Positions 1 through 7,311 of a stretch of 10,779 nt of DNA are shown here, piece after piece. The stretch spans positions 1 to 10,779 of the forward strand of contig CALCCX010000425.1 of assembly GCA_937900165.1 (NCBI GenBank), given 5' to 3'. The DNA is from an uncultured Acidimicrobiia bacterium (lineage in GTDB: Bacteria; Actinomycetota; Acidimicrobiia; Spongiisociales; Spongiisociaceae). The notes under the pieces were generated by a model. The model was given only the letters and a program-made list of their open reading frames with translations, did no database searches and was not told the DNA's origin. Position 1 is the first letter of the stretch. Every line of letters begins with the position of its first letter. The position numbers and the translations under genes were made by a program.

Positions 1-617
1 AGTGCCGCGGCACCGATGACGAATACGTGGAATACCTCATGATATGAGAACACCCGGGGTGACAGCCGCGGCCACTTGGTGGTGAAGGCGATCATCCCCA
101 CCGTATAAAGCAATCCGCTGGCGACCATCAGGGCGATGGCGCCGTCAGACAGGAGATTGACCATCTCGACGATGGGGATCACCGCGAACCAGCCGAGGGT
201 GGTCTGCAGGGTGATCGAGAACCAGGCCTTCACCCTTGGGAGCAGGAACTTCTGGACGATGCCGACCAGGGTGACGGACCAGACAACGATAAGCACCGAC
301 CAACGCCAGGCGCCGGTCAGCACGTTGACTGCCAACGGGGTGTAGCTACCGGCCACCAGGAGGAAGATCATCGAGTGATCGAGCCGTTGCATGCGCGTTC
401 TCCAGAGGTCACCCCACTGGATTGAGTGGTACAACGAACTCGTGGTGAACAGCCCTACGAGGCTTGCCCCAAAGATGGCCATGCTGATCGAACGAGGGAC
501 GTCCGAGCGGGTCATGACGACCAGAGCAACCGCGCCTATTACAGACGCCAAGGCGGCACTCGCGTCCATGAACCCCCTGACGGGGTTTTGCATTCGGCCG
601 AGTGTCATTCGTTGCAT
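1..617 (-). CDS. PAQR / hemolysin III family integral membrane protein (3' end outside window)
   Basis: Reading leftward from ATG at 617, an open frame of 205 codons runs off the window edge. An AGGA Shine-Dalgarno-like motif lies 6 bases upstream of that ATG; a second in-frame ATG at 608 has no such motif. The protein is hydrophobic and carries the family's landmark motifs in order: SSLYHS (residues 60-65), LDHSMIFLLVAGSYTPL (79-95) and SYHEVFH (191-197). His64, Asp80/His81, His193 and His197 fit the metal-site residues of PAQR proteins. About six transmembrane helices are visible and the seventh would follow HEVFH, so only a short C-terminus is missing. Bacterial members are called hemolysin III, YqfA or TrhA. 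They act in the cytoplasmic membrane, with suggested roles in membrane homeostasis, and true hemolysis is doubtful. It is divergent from aceB and probably functionally unrelated. Confidence 0.88.
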   Translation of the reverse strand, partial: MQRMTLGRMQNPVRGFMDASAALASVIGAVALVVMTRSDVPRSISMAIFGASLVGLFTTSSLYHSIQWGDLWRTRMQRLDHSMIFLLVAGSYTPLAVNVLTGAWRWSVLIVVWSVTLVGIVQKFLLPRVKAWFSITLQTTLGWFAVIPIVEMVNLLSDGAIALMVASGLLYTVGMIAFTTKWPRLSPRVFSYHEVFHVFVIGAAA

Positions 618-920
618 CGTGGTTCCTGGCAGGCGGAGGTGTAACGACCCCTACCTATGAATATCGGCTGGCAGGGGCGCGAGATGAGATTATTACGCAT
701 TGCTGGAACAACCTACGACTACCCGGCATCTTGGTCAGGGTCGTTGGCTCGCGATCAGATTGCCCTCCAGAAACGTTGTGGCGTAATATTCGCACGAAAT
801 TGCTCCCACATTGTTCTCATAATGCTCGCTATTCACAAATATGAGCATTATTTCTCTGGGAGTACCTTTCTTGAGGGCCCGATCTGACCGAAGCTGGGTG
901 TCCATCGAGGGCAGGATCGA
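618..920. promoter_or_regulatory. Divergent intergenic region between the PAQR gene and aceBAK
   Basis: About 300 bases without a convincing gene. Short open frames cross it on both strands but lack a ribosome-binding site and coding character. It is visibly more AT-rich than its surroundings, especially 685-860, as expected of a promoter region. CATAAT at 818-823 matches five of six bases of a -10 box, but I see no good -35 at a standard distance. TTCGCACGAA (789-798) is a small palindrome. The main feature is the inverted repeat at 819-851, listed separately. The aceBAK promoter is inferred to lie here. Confidence 0.6.
819..851. promoter_or_regulatory. Perfect 9-bp inverted repeat upstream of aceB, candidate operator
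   Basis: ATAATGCTC at 819-827 is the exact reverse complement of GAGCATTAT at 843-851, with a 15-base spacer. Arm centres are 24 bp apart, a little over two helical turns, so both arms could be contacted by a dimer or pair of dimers on nearly the same DNA face. The left arm overlaps the possible -10 box at 818-823. There is no T-run after the right arm and the site is 69 bp before aceB, so a terminator is unlikely. The binding protein is not recognised. Confidence 0.5.
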
Positions 921-2510
921 ATGAACGGACCTATCGAAGTCGTCTCGGCGCCGAGACCTGGGTCCGACCAGATCCTGACCGAGGATGCGCTCCGTTTCTT
1001 GGCCGGCCTCGAAGAGACGTTCGGTGCTCGACGGCTTGATTTGATGGCGGCGAGGACCCTGCGGCAACTTCGAATTGACAATGGAGAAATCCCATCGTTT
1101 CTGGCTGAGACATCGCCAATCCGGACTGCTGATTGGAAGGTTTCTACTCCTCCAGACGACCTGGCTGATCGGCGGGTGGAAATCACCGGGCCGGTCGACG
1201 CCAAGATGGTGATCAATGCCCTCAACTCTGGGGCCAACGTGTTCATGGCCGACTTCGAAGACTCGGCCTCACCGACTTGGGATGTGATGGTAGGAGGTCA
1301 GGTCAACCTGGTTGACGCGGTGCGACACAGATTGGAGCTGACCACCAACGACGAGAAACACTACGAGTTGGGTGCCGACCTGGCGACATTGATGGTGCGT
1401 CCCCGAGGCTGGCACCTCACGGAGCGCCACCTCCGGCTGGGTGGCCTACCGCTCTCGGCGAGCCTGGTCGATTTCGGCCTCTTCTTCTTTCACAACGCCG
1501 CAGAACTGATCAAGCGCGGGTCCGGTCCGTACTTCTACCTGCCGAAGCTCGAAGGTCATATCGAGGCTCGGCTGTGGAACGACGTATTCATTTACGCCCA
1601 AGCCGAGCTGGGGATTCCTCACGGGACCATCAAGGCCACGGTGCTGATCGAGACGGTCCTCGCTGCCTTCGAGATGGACGAGATTCTCTACGAGCTGCGT
1701 GATCATTCGGTAGGGCTCAACGCCGGGCGCTGGGACTACATCTTTTCGATCATCAAGAAGTTTCGTTCACACCCGGACGCGGTTCTACCCGATCGGGTTC
1801 AGATCACCATGACGGTGCCGTTCATGGCCGCCTACACAGACCTTCTGATCAAGACCTGCCACCGTCGGGGCGCCCACGCCATGGGTGGCATGGCTGCCTT
1901 CATCCCCAGTCGACGAGACGCGGACGTCAACCGGGTCGCCATGGCCAAGGTGCGGGACGACAAGGAACGCGAGGTGGCCAACGGGCACGACGGCACCTGG
2001 GTCGCTCATCCTGATCTGATCGAGCTTGCTCGAGATGTGTTCACTGCCAAGTTGGGCGAGCGGCCAAATCAGATCGAGCGCCTTCGCGACGACGTGGAGA
2101 CGAGTGCCGGCGCCCTGCTCGACTTCACAATCGACGATGGTGTCATCACCGAGGCGGGCGTGCGAACCAATGTGGATATAGCCATCCAATACCTCGCCGC
2201 CTGGCTGACCGGCAACGGGGCGGTGGCGATCTACAACCTCATGGAAGACGCCGCGACCGCCGAGATTTCTCGGTCCCAGCTCTGGCAGTGGGCGCACCAC
2301 GGCGTGGTCACCGTCGAAGATCGCAAAGTCGATGAGGCGTTCATTCGAGAGATCGCCTCTGAGGAGTTGAGCCGGCTGAAGGGCGAGCTGGGGCCTGATC
2401 GGTTCGAAGACGGCAGGTTCGACGATGCTTGGACCGTCCTCGAACAGCTCGTTTTTGCCCCCGATTTCGAGGATTTCCTGACCATCCCCGCCTATGAATT
2501 GATTGACTGA
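921..2510 (+). CDS. aceB: Malate synthase A (glyoxylate shunt)
   Basis: 529 residues, the usual length of the short A isoform (about 530) and far from the roughly 730 of isoform G. It condenses glyoxylate with acetyl-CoA to give malate and CoA in the cytoplasm, the second step of the glyoxylate shunt. Family motifs are clear: MADFEDSASPTW (109-120), MVRPRGWHL (158-166) with the substrate Arg at 160, YLPKLEGHIEARLWND (206-221), and Mg2+ ligands in LIETVLAAFE (Glu244) and GRWDYIFS (Asp272). NLMEDAATAEISRSQLWQW (439-457) carries Asp443, the expected catalytic base, equivalent to Asp447 of the E. coli enzyme. The C-terminal helical domain ends normally. ATG at 921 is preceded by GAGGGCAGGA. It is the first gene of aceB-aceA-aceK, 20 bp before aceA, and has no apparent defect. 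Confidence 0.96.
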   Translation: MNGPIEVVSAPRPGSDQILTEDALRFLAGLEETFGARRLDLMAARTLRQLRIDNGEIPSFLAETSPIRTADWKVSTPPDDLADRRVEITGPVDAKMVINALNSGANVFMADFEDSASPTWDVMVGGQVNLVDAVRHRLELTTNDEKHYELGADLATLMVRPRGWHLTERHLRLGGLPLSASLVDFGLFFFHNAAELIKRGSGPYFYLPKLEGHIEARLWNDVFIYAQAELGIPHGTIKATVLIETVLAAFEMDEILYELRDHSVGLNAGRWDYIFSIIKKFRSHPDAVLPDRVQITMTVPFMAAYTDLLIKTCHRRGAHAMGGMAAFIPSRRDADVNRVAMAKVRDDKEREVANGHDGTWVAHPDLIELARDVFTAKLGERPNQIERLRDDVETSAGALLDFTIDDGVITEAGVRTNVDIAIQYLAAWLTGNGAVAIYNLMEDAATAEISRSQLWQWAHHGVVTVEDRKVDEAFIREIASEELSRLKGELGPDRFEDGRFDDAWTVLEQLVFAPDFEDFLTIPAYELID

Positions 2511-2530
2511 CCGACCGAGAGGAACCGAAA

Positions 2531-3814
2531 GTGCGCACCGAACCAACCAGCCAACGAGTCGAAGCGATCCGGGCCGAATGGTCCAGCGACTCTCGTTGGA
2601 CCGGGATCACCCGCGACTACACACCAGAAGAGGTCGTCCGCCTCCAGGGGTCGTTCGTGATCGAGAACACGGTGGCGGCAAGAGGGGCGGTGCGACTGTG
2701 GGAAATGCTCGCCGTCGAGGACTATGTGAACGCCCTCGGTGCAATGACCGGTGGCCAGGCGGTCCAGATGGTCAAGGCGGGTCTGCGCGCCATCTATCTG
2801 TCCGGGTGGCAGGTGGCAGGTGACGCCAACCTGGCCGGCGAGGTCTACCCGGATCAGTCGTTGTACCCCGTCAACAGCGGACCCGAACTCGTCCGCAAGA
2901 TCAACAATGCGTTGCGCAGGGCCGATCAGATCGAATGGTCCGAGGGCAACGAAGAGGGCGATTGGATGGTTCCGATCGTTGCAGACGCCGAGGCCGGCTT
3001 TGGAGGCGCGCTCAACGTCTTCGAGCTGGTCAAGGCCTACATCACCGCGGGGGCGGCGGCAGTGCATCTAGAGGACCAGCTTGCTTCGGAAAAGAAGTGT
3101 GGGCACATGGGCGGGAAGGTGCTGGTGCCGACCGCCCAGCACGTGCGCACCCTGTCTGCGGCTCGGCTGGCTGCAGACGTGATGGGCGTTGAGACCTTGA
3201 TTATCGCTCGGACCGATTCGTTGGCCGCAACCCTGCTGACCAGCGATATCGACGAACGGGATCGCCAGTTCGTAACCGGCGAGCGCACTGCAGAGGGCTT
3301 CTTTCACATCCACAACGGGATGGAGTCCGCGGTGGCCAGGGGACTCGCGTACGCGCCTTACGCCGACCTCCTTTGGTGCGAGACGGCCACGCCGGATCTC
3401 GGTCAGGCGAAAGAGTTCGCAGGTGCGATCCATGCCGAGTTCCCAAACAAGATGCTGGCCTACAACTGCTCTCCATCATTCAACTGGAAACAGCATCTGA
3501 GTGACGACGAGATTGCTGCGTTCCAAAAAGAACTGGCTGCGTTGGGGTACCGCTTCCAATTCATAACCCTGGCTGGGTTCCATGCGCTCAATGCGTCGAT
3601 GTTCGATCTGGCCAACGGATATGCGAAAGACGGAATGTCTGCATATGTGAAGGTGCAGGAATCCGAATTTGCGATGGAAGACAGCGGCTACACCGCCACC
3701 CGTCACCAGCGGGAGGTGGGGGCCGGGTATTTCGACAAGGTGTCCCAGGTGGTGACCGGTGGTCGGTCCTCCACCCTCGCCCTGGAAGGCTCGACGGAGC
3801 AAAAGCAGTTCTGA
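2531..3814 (+). CDS. aceA: Isocitrate lyase
   Basis: 427 residues, nearly the length of mycobacterial Icl1 (428) and E. coli AceA (434). It splits isocitrate into succinate and glyoxylate, the committing step of the glyoxylate shunt. The catalytic signature KKCGHMGGK lies at 188-196 with the nucleophile/base Cys190. VADAEAGFGG (150-159) contributes the metal-binding aspartates, SGWQVAGDANLAG (91-103) is the substrate loop, and YNCSPSFNW (about 311-319) binds the succinate carboxylates. The C-terminus, with TRHQREVGAGYFD and an ending like STEQKQF, resembles mycobacterial enzymes. The start is GTG at 2531, served by AGAGGAA about 7 bases upstream. It follows aceB by 20 bp, and its TGA overlaps the ATG of aceK by one base (TGATG). 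Members of this family can also act on 2-methylisocitrate, but no methylcitrate-cycle gene is visible here. Confidence 0.97.
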   Translation: MRTEPTSQRVEAIRAEWSSDSRWTGITRDYTPEEVVRLQGSFVIENTVAARGAVRLWEMLAVEDYVNALGAMTGGQAVQMVKAGLRAIYLSGWQVAGDANLAGEVYPDQSLYPVNSGPELVRKINNALRRADQIEWSEGNEEGDWMVPIVADAEAGFGGALNVFELVKAYITAGAAAVHLEDQLASEKKCGHMGGKVLVPTAQHVRTLSAARLAADVMGVETLIIARTDSLAATLLTSDIDERDRQFVTGERTAEGFFHIHNGMESAVARGLAYAPYADLLWCETATPDLGQAKEFAGAIHAEFPNKMLAYNCSPSFNWKQHLSDDEIAAFQKELAALGYRFQFITLAGFHALNASMFDLANGYAKDGMSAYVKVQESEFAMEDSGYTATRHQREVGAGYFDKVSQVVTGGRSSTLALEGSTEQKQF

Positions 3815-5598
3815 TGGAAGCGCCAGTCGGAGCGGTCGGCGGGTCGCCGCCTGGCCAGGCGCACGGTCGGCGCGAGCCCTCTGACAGCCGGCTGGCCAAC
3901 CAGGCGGCCCGGGTGATCAAGCACCGTTTTGATCGGTTCTGGGACGAGTTCGGCAAACTGACCGGACAGGCCGAGCAACGTTTTGCGTCCGCCAACTGGC
4001 CAGGCATGGCGGAGGACAGTGCTCGACGGCTGGCCGAATATGACAGCCAGGTCGATGCGGCCGTCCTCGAGTTGGAACACGACTGCGGAGTCCGGCTTGC
4101 CAAGCTGTCTGTCTGGACGGGGATCAAGGCCGTTTTCTCTGGTCTGATCGAGTCGTGCCGCCAGAGCGAACTGGCCGAGACGTTCTTCAATTCGATCGCC
4201 AGGCGCGTATTCACCACCCAGGGAGTCGATCAGCAGATCGAGTTCGTTTCGAGCGATTTCCATGTCGCGTTCCGTGACCCCGGCGGCAGCGTCGTCCGGT
4301 CCAAGGATTCGGTAGATGGGCCGCTCGATCGGGTGCTCGCCGATGTGCTCGCCGTCTCGTTGCCTGAAGTCCCCTGGACCAACCTGGAAGACGATTGCGC
4401 GGTCGCGGCAAAACGCCTTGCCGAACGGGTGGGTGGGGAGGTCACTGCATTCGAATGTGCAACTTCAGTGTTCTACCGAGGCATGGGTGCATACGTGGTC
4501 GGCCGGGTGTGGATGGGCGATCGTTCTGATCCCTTCGCTCTCGCGGTGTTGCATGACGATGGGGGCGTCTATATAGACGCGGTGCTCACGACCGAACCTG
4601 AGCTGTCCATCCTGTTTTCGTTCGCTCGTTCGTATTTCCATGTCGTCGTGGAGGAACCGGCCGAACTGGTGAGTTTCTTGAGCGAGCTGATGCCTCGCAA
4701 ACGTATCGCAGAGTTGTACGTGGCGATCGGATTCCACAAGCACGGCAAGACAGAACTCTTCAGGGCGCTGGTCGGCCACCTCGGTTCGACCGACGATCAG
4801 TTCGTGATCGCCGAAGGTGCCGAGGGCATGGTGATGAGCGTTTTCGCGTTGCCAGAGTTCGAGGTTGTGTTCAAGGTCATCAAGGACACCTTTCCTCCCC
4901 AGAAGCAGATCACTCCATCCGGCGTCAGAGAGCGGTACCACCTCGTGTTCAACCATGACCGGGTCGGCAGGCTGGTCGACGCGCACGAGTTTGAACATCT
5001 CGAGTTTCCTCGCGCCCGGTTCAGTAACGAGTTGCTCGAGTTGCTCGATCGACAGTGTGGCCGGGATGTGTCGATCGGCGACGAGACCGTCACATTGCAC
5101 CGGGTCTATGTCGAGCGACGGGTCACGCCCTTGGACATCTACCTGCGCAGGGAGGCGATGGAGGCTTCGTTGGCGGCGGTGCAGGAGTACGGCCAGGCGA
5201 TCAAGGACCTGATGGCCGCCGGCATTTTTCCGGGGGACATGCTGCTGAAGAATTTTGGCGTGACTCGGCATGGCCGGGTGGTGTTCTACGACTACGACGA
5301 GCTGAAGTTGCTCGAGGGGTGTGTATTCCGTCGCATTCCCGAGGCCCTGCACCCTGACGACGAGATGTCAGACGCCCCCTGGTTCCCGGTCGGTCTCAAC
5401 GATGTGTTCCCGGAGGAATTCCCCGCCTACCTCGGCCTTCAAGGAGAGCTACGAGAAGCCTTCTTGGACGCTCACCGGGACCTCTTCACACCAGAGCGGT
5501 GGCAGGCCAGCCAAGCGGCGCTGGCGGGCGGCACCCGCCTCCCGATCTTTCCCTACCAAACGTCCTCTCGACTGGGAGACCACGCCCCGCGTCGCTAG
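3814..5598 (+). CDS. aceK: Isocitrate dehydrogenase kinase/phosphatase
   Basis: 594 residues against 578 in E. coli AceK, collinear throughout by eye. AceK phosphorylates and dephosphorylates isocitrate dehydrogenase at its active-site Ser. It switches the enzyme off during growth on C2 compounds so that isocitrate enters the shunt. Conserved stretches are SELAETFFNSIARRVF (118-133), SFARSYFHVVVE (269-280), HKHGKTELFR (308-317), VVFKVIKDTFPPQKQ (351-365), HDRVGRLVDAHEFEH (381-395), IFPGDMLLKNFGVTRHGRVV (471-490) and FYDYDE (491-496). Inferred key residues are Lys354 (E. coli Lys336), Asp475 and Asn480 (457/462), Asp493/Asp495 (475/477) and the phosphatase residue Asp389 (371). The glycine-rich ATP loop reads AEGAEGMVM instead of the usual APGIRGMVM. 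About 20 Gly/Pro-rich residues extend the N-terminus. Homology begins near residue 25, ruling out GTG at residue 34. The ATG overlaps the aceA stop, and the nearest GGAG is 14 bases upstream, so translation probably depends on coupling to aceA. Confidence 0.95.
   Translation: MEAPVGAVGGSPPGQAHGRREPSDSRLANQAARVIKHRFDRFWDEFGKLTGQAEQRFASANWPGMAEDSARRLAEYDSQVDAAVLELEHDCGVRLAKLSVWTGIKAVFSGLIESCRQSELAETFFNSIARRVFTTQGVDQQIEFVSSDFHVAFRDPGGSVVRSKDSVDGPLDRVLADVLAVSLPEVPWTNLEDDCAVAAKRLAERVGGEVTAFECATSVFYRGMGAYVVGRVWMGDRSDPFALAVLHDDGGVYIDAVLTTEPELSILFSFARSYFHVVVEEPAELVSFLSELMPRKRIAELYVAIGFHKHGKTELFRALVGHLGSTDDQFVIAEGAEGMVMSVFALPEFEVVFKVIKDTFPPQKQITPSGVRERYHLVFNHDRVGRLVDAHEFEHLEFPRARFSNELLELLDRQCGRDVSIGDETVTLHRVYVERRVTPLDIYLRREAMEASLAAVQEYGQAIKDLMAAGIFPGDMLLKNFGVTRHGRVVFYDYDELKLLEGCVFRRIPEALHPDDEMSDAPWFPVGLNDVFPEEFPAYLGLQGELREAFLDAHRDLFTPERWQASQAALAGGTRLPIFPYQTSSRLGDHAPRR
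4565..4580. repeat. 16-bp perfect palindrome inside aceK
   Basis: GCGTCTATATAGACGC at 4565-4580 equals its own reverse complement, with no spacer. It lies in codons for GVYIDA of AceK, a part of the protein conserved in E. coli (FIDTCLTT), so coding constraint may explain it. No function is assigned. Confidence 0.4.
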
Positions 5599-5622
5599 AG
5601 AACTACGGATTCCGCGGGATGG
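5599..5622. other. 24-bp convergent gap between aceK and acoR
   Basis: The two operons end tail to tail with only 24 bases between the aceK stop (TAG, 5596-5598) and the acoR stop (TGA on the minus strand, 5625-5623). The only symmetry is a short CCGCGG-centred palindrome (ATTCCGCGGGAT, 5610-5621). No stem followed by a T-run is visible, so no intrinsic terminator can be supported. Transcripts may end inside the opposing genes or by a factor-dependent mechanism. Confidence 0.45.
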
Positions 5623-7311
5623 TCACGGGTTCGGGTTGGTGAGACCGAGACCGTAGCTGGCGATCCGGCGGTAGAGGGTGGCCCTCGATATTCCCAGGAG
5701 TCCGGCAGCTTCGCGCTTGTTCCCCCCTGTGGTGATTAGTGCATCGATGATTGCGTCAGCCTCCTGCTGTCTCAAGCCGTGTAGGCCATGTCGAGCCGTG
5801 CCGGCGGAAAGCCGTTTGGGCAGGTGGTGGATAGCGAGAGATTCATTGCCGCATCTGGCAATCGCGACCCTGAGGGCCTGGTGGAGTTCGACGACATTAC
5901 CCGGCCAAGGCTGGCGATAGAGGAGTCGGCCGACATCGTCTGGCATGGAATGGTGTCCGTGGCGGGTTAGGAAAGCCATGGCCAGGGCGGAGATGTCGTC
6001 TCGGCGGTGCCGAAGCGCCGGAACTTCGATTCTGAAACCACCCAAACGGTCCAGTAGGGACGCGACGCTGGTTTGCTCACTGGTGGATGTCCCGCTGGTG
6101 CCAAGGAGTCGAACTGTCGGCGGAGCTTCATCCAAAAGCGCGGTCGTCGCGTCTGCGATGTCGGCCGGCAAACGGTTTGCGTGGCGAATGATGACGCTGC
6201 TGTGAGGCTGGAGGGCATCACGAAGGCCGCGGAGCCACGTCCGATGGCCGTCGATCAGTAGGTGTGAACTGTCGATAACTTTGACAATGTCGGCTTCAGC
6301 GAGGTTCGCAATGGTCCTTGCAACGGCGAGCCGACCACTTCCCCGTTCGCCGACCACCAGGATCGGCTCGCCGATGTGGGCTGCGATGTAACACTGGCTA
6401 ACGAGAGCCTGCCACTGTCGGCTTGTGCCGACCAGCCCTGGCAGCCGCGGCCGAGGCGTTTGTTTCGGTCTGGCTGACGGCTGTGGCGGGTTACTGAACT
6501 CGACGACGGCGCCGACGACGTCGCCCCCGAGGAGGACAGGTCGGCAACGCAGACGGATCGAGCGGCCGCTCGGAGCAGAAAGCTCTGTGTCGCCTGGCTG
6601 ATCTTGTCGCAATGCACCCTCCACATGGTCCCATAACTCAGCCTGATCCAGTCCGAGCAGGAGCGGCTGCACAGATGCGGTGGCGATCAGCACAGTCCGG
6701 TTCATCGTGGCCACGGCCGCGCTGTTGGTTTTCCGGGCCAGGAGGAACTGTTCGAGCAGAGCTCGCTCTTCGGGGCGTGCCTGGTCGAGAAGTAGCTGGC
6801 GGATCTGGCTGGCCATGAGGGTGGCCGTCGGCAGCAATAGGGGGTTGGCGGCGTCGCCTGCTCCGCACACCAGACCGACGGTGCCCTCGATGCGGTTTGT
6901 GATTGGGTGCACGATCGGGGCGTTGGCGCAGCTGAACGACTTGTATGCATCGAGGTAGTGCTCTTCGCCGACAACCACAGTTGGTCGTTTCGTCTCCAGC
7001 GATGTCCCCACTCCGTTGGTGCCGACCTCGGATTCGGCGAGATTGAACCCCACCTCTATCTGGTTGTCGTCCATCGCGGCGAGAAGTAGCCGCTGTCCTG
7101 CACCACGATGTGTGATCGTTCCGTCCCGGTCTGCGAGCACTATCCCGACGGGGTCCTCGCTGACCTGCTCGAGCGTGCGATCCAGCACCGGCGAACTGAG
7201 TTGGGCCAGCGCGGTCCCTGAAGGAGCCGCTTCGCCACGATATGGCAGTTCGGGCCTGGACGCGTCTACGCCGTAGAAATCGCTGCGGCGCCATGACTCG
7301 ATGATGTTCAA
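5623..7311 (-). CDS. acoR: AcoR-type transcriptional regulator: GAF, degenerate AAA+, Fis-type HTH
   Basis: 562 residues. The N-terminus IIESWRRS (3-10) is the family's usual start. A GAF sensor spans about 50-175, with the AcoR hallmarks SEVGTNGVGTSLE (94-106) and EEHYLDAYKSFSCANAPIVH (116-135). A second, PAS-like segment covers about 195-275, a proline-rich linker 274-292, and an AAA+-derived domain 292-450. RHRRDDISALA (434-444) and WPGNVVELHQAL (469-480) match sigma-54 activators. However, the P-loop reads GERGSGR (321-327) with Arg replacing the ATP-binding Lys, the Walker B position reads SVIIRHANRL without an Asp-Glu pair, and no GAFTGA loop exists. The C-terminal HTH (about 512-553) is NKREAAGLLGISRATLYRR. 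It probably senses acetoin or its products and controls the divergent aco genes. The start is TTG at 7311: there is no in-frame ATG before residue 80, an in-frame TAG lies upstream, and no Shine-Dalgarno is well placed. Confidence 0.85.
   Translation of the reverse strand: MNIIESWRRSDFYGVDASRPELPYRGEAAPSGTALAQLSSPVLDRTLEQVSEDPVGIVLADRDGTITHRGAGQRLLLAAMDDNQIEVGFNLAESEVGTNGVGTSLETKRPTVVVGEEHYLDAYKSFSCANAPIVHPITNRIEGTVGLVCGAGDAANPLLLPTATLMASQIRQLLLDQARPEERALLEQFLLARKTNSAAVATMNRTVLIATASVQPLLLGLDQAELWDHVEGALRQDQPGDTELSAPSGRSIRLRCRPVLLGGDVVGAVVEFSNPPQPSARPKQTPRPRLPGLVGTSRQWQALVSQCYIAAHIGEPILVVGERGSGRLAVARTIANLAEADIVKVIDSSHLLIDGHRTWLRGLRDALQPHSSVIIRHANRLPADIADATTALLDEAPPTVRLLGTSGTSTSEQTSVASLLDRLGGFRIEVPALRHRRDDISALAMAFLTRHGHHSMPDDVGRLLYRQPWPGNVVELHQALRVAIARCGNESLAIHHLPKRLSAGTARHGLHGLRQQEADAIIDALITTGGNKREAAGLLGISRATLYRRIASYGLGLTNPNP

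Noticed and set aside
136..660. Plus-strand open frames at the left edge
   Set aside because: They are antisense to the PAQR gene, whose family motifs are unmistakable on the minus strand.
657..887. Small plus-strand open frame in the region before aceB
   Set aside because: No ribosome-binding site, amino acid composition of non-coding type, and it runs through the probable promoter and inverted repeat.
1785..2546. Open frame of 253 codons on the minus strand opposite aceB
   Set aside because: It lies entirely against a well-supported malate synthase, has no recognisable motif or ribosome-binding site, and is expected from GC-rich codon structure.
4465..5352. Open frame of 295 codons on the minus strand opposite aceK
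   Set aside because: The composition is an antisense mirror of AceK, rich in His, Gln, Leu and Val without domain motifs. It is treated as a shadow.
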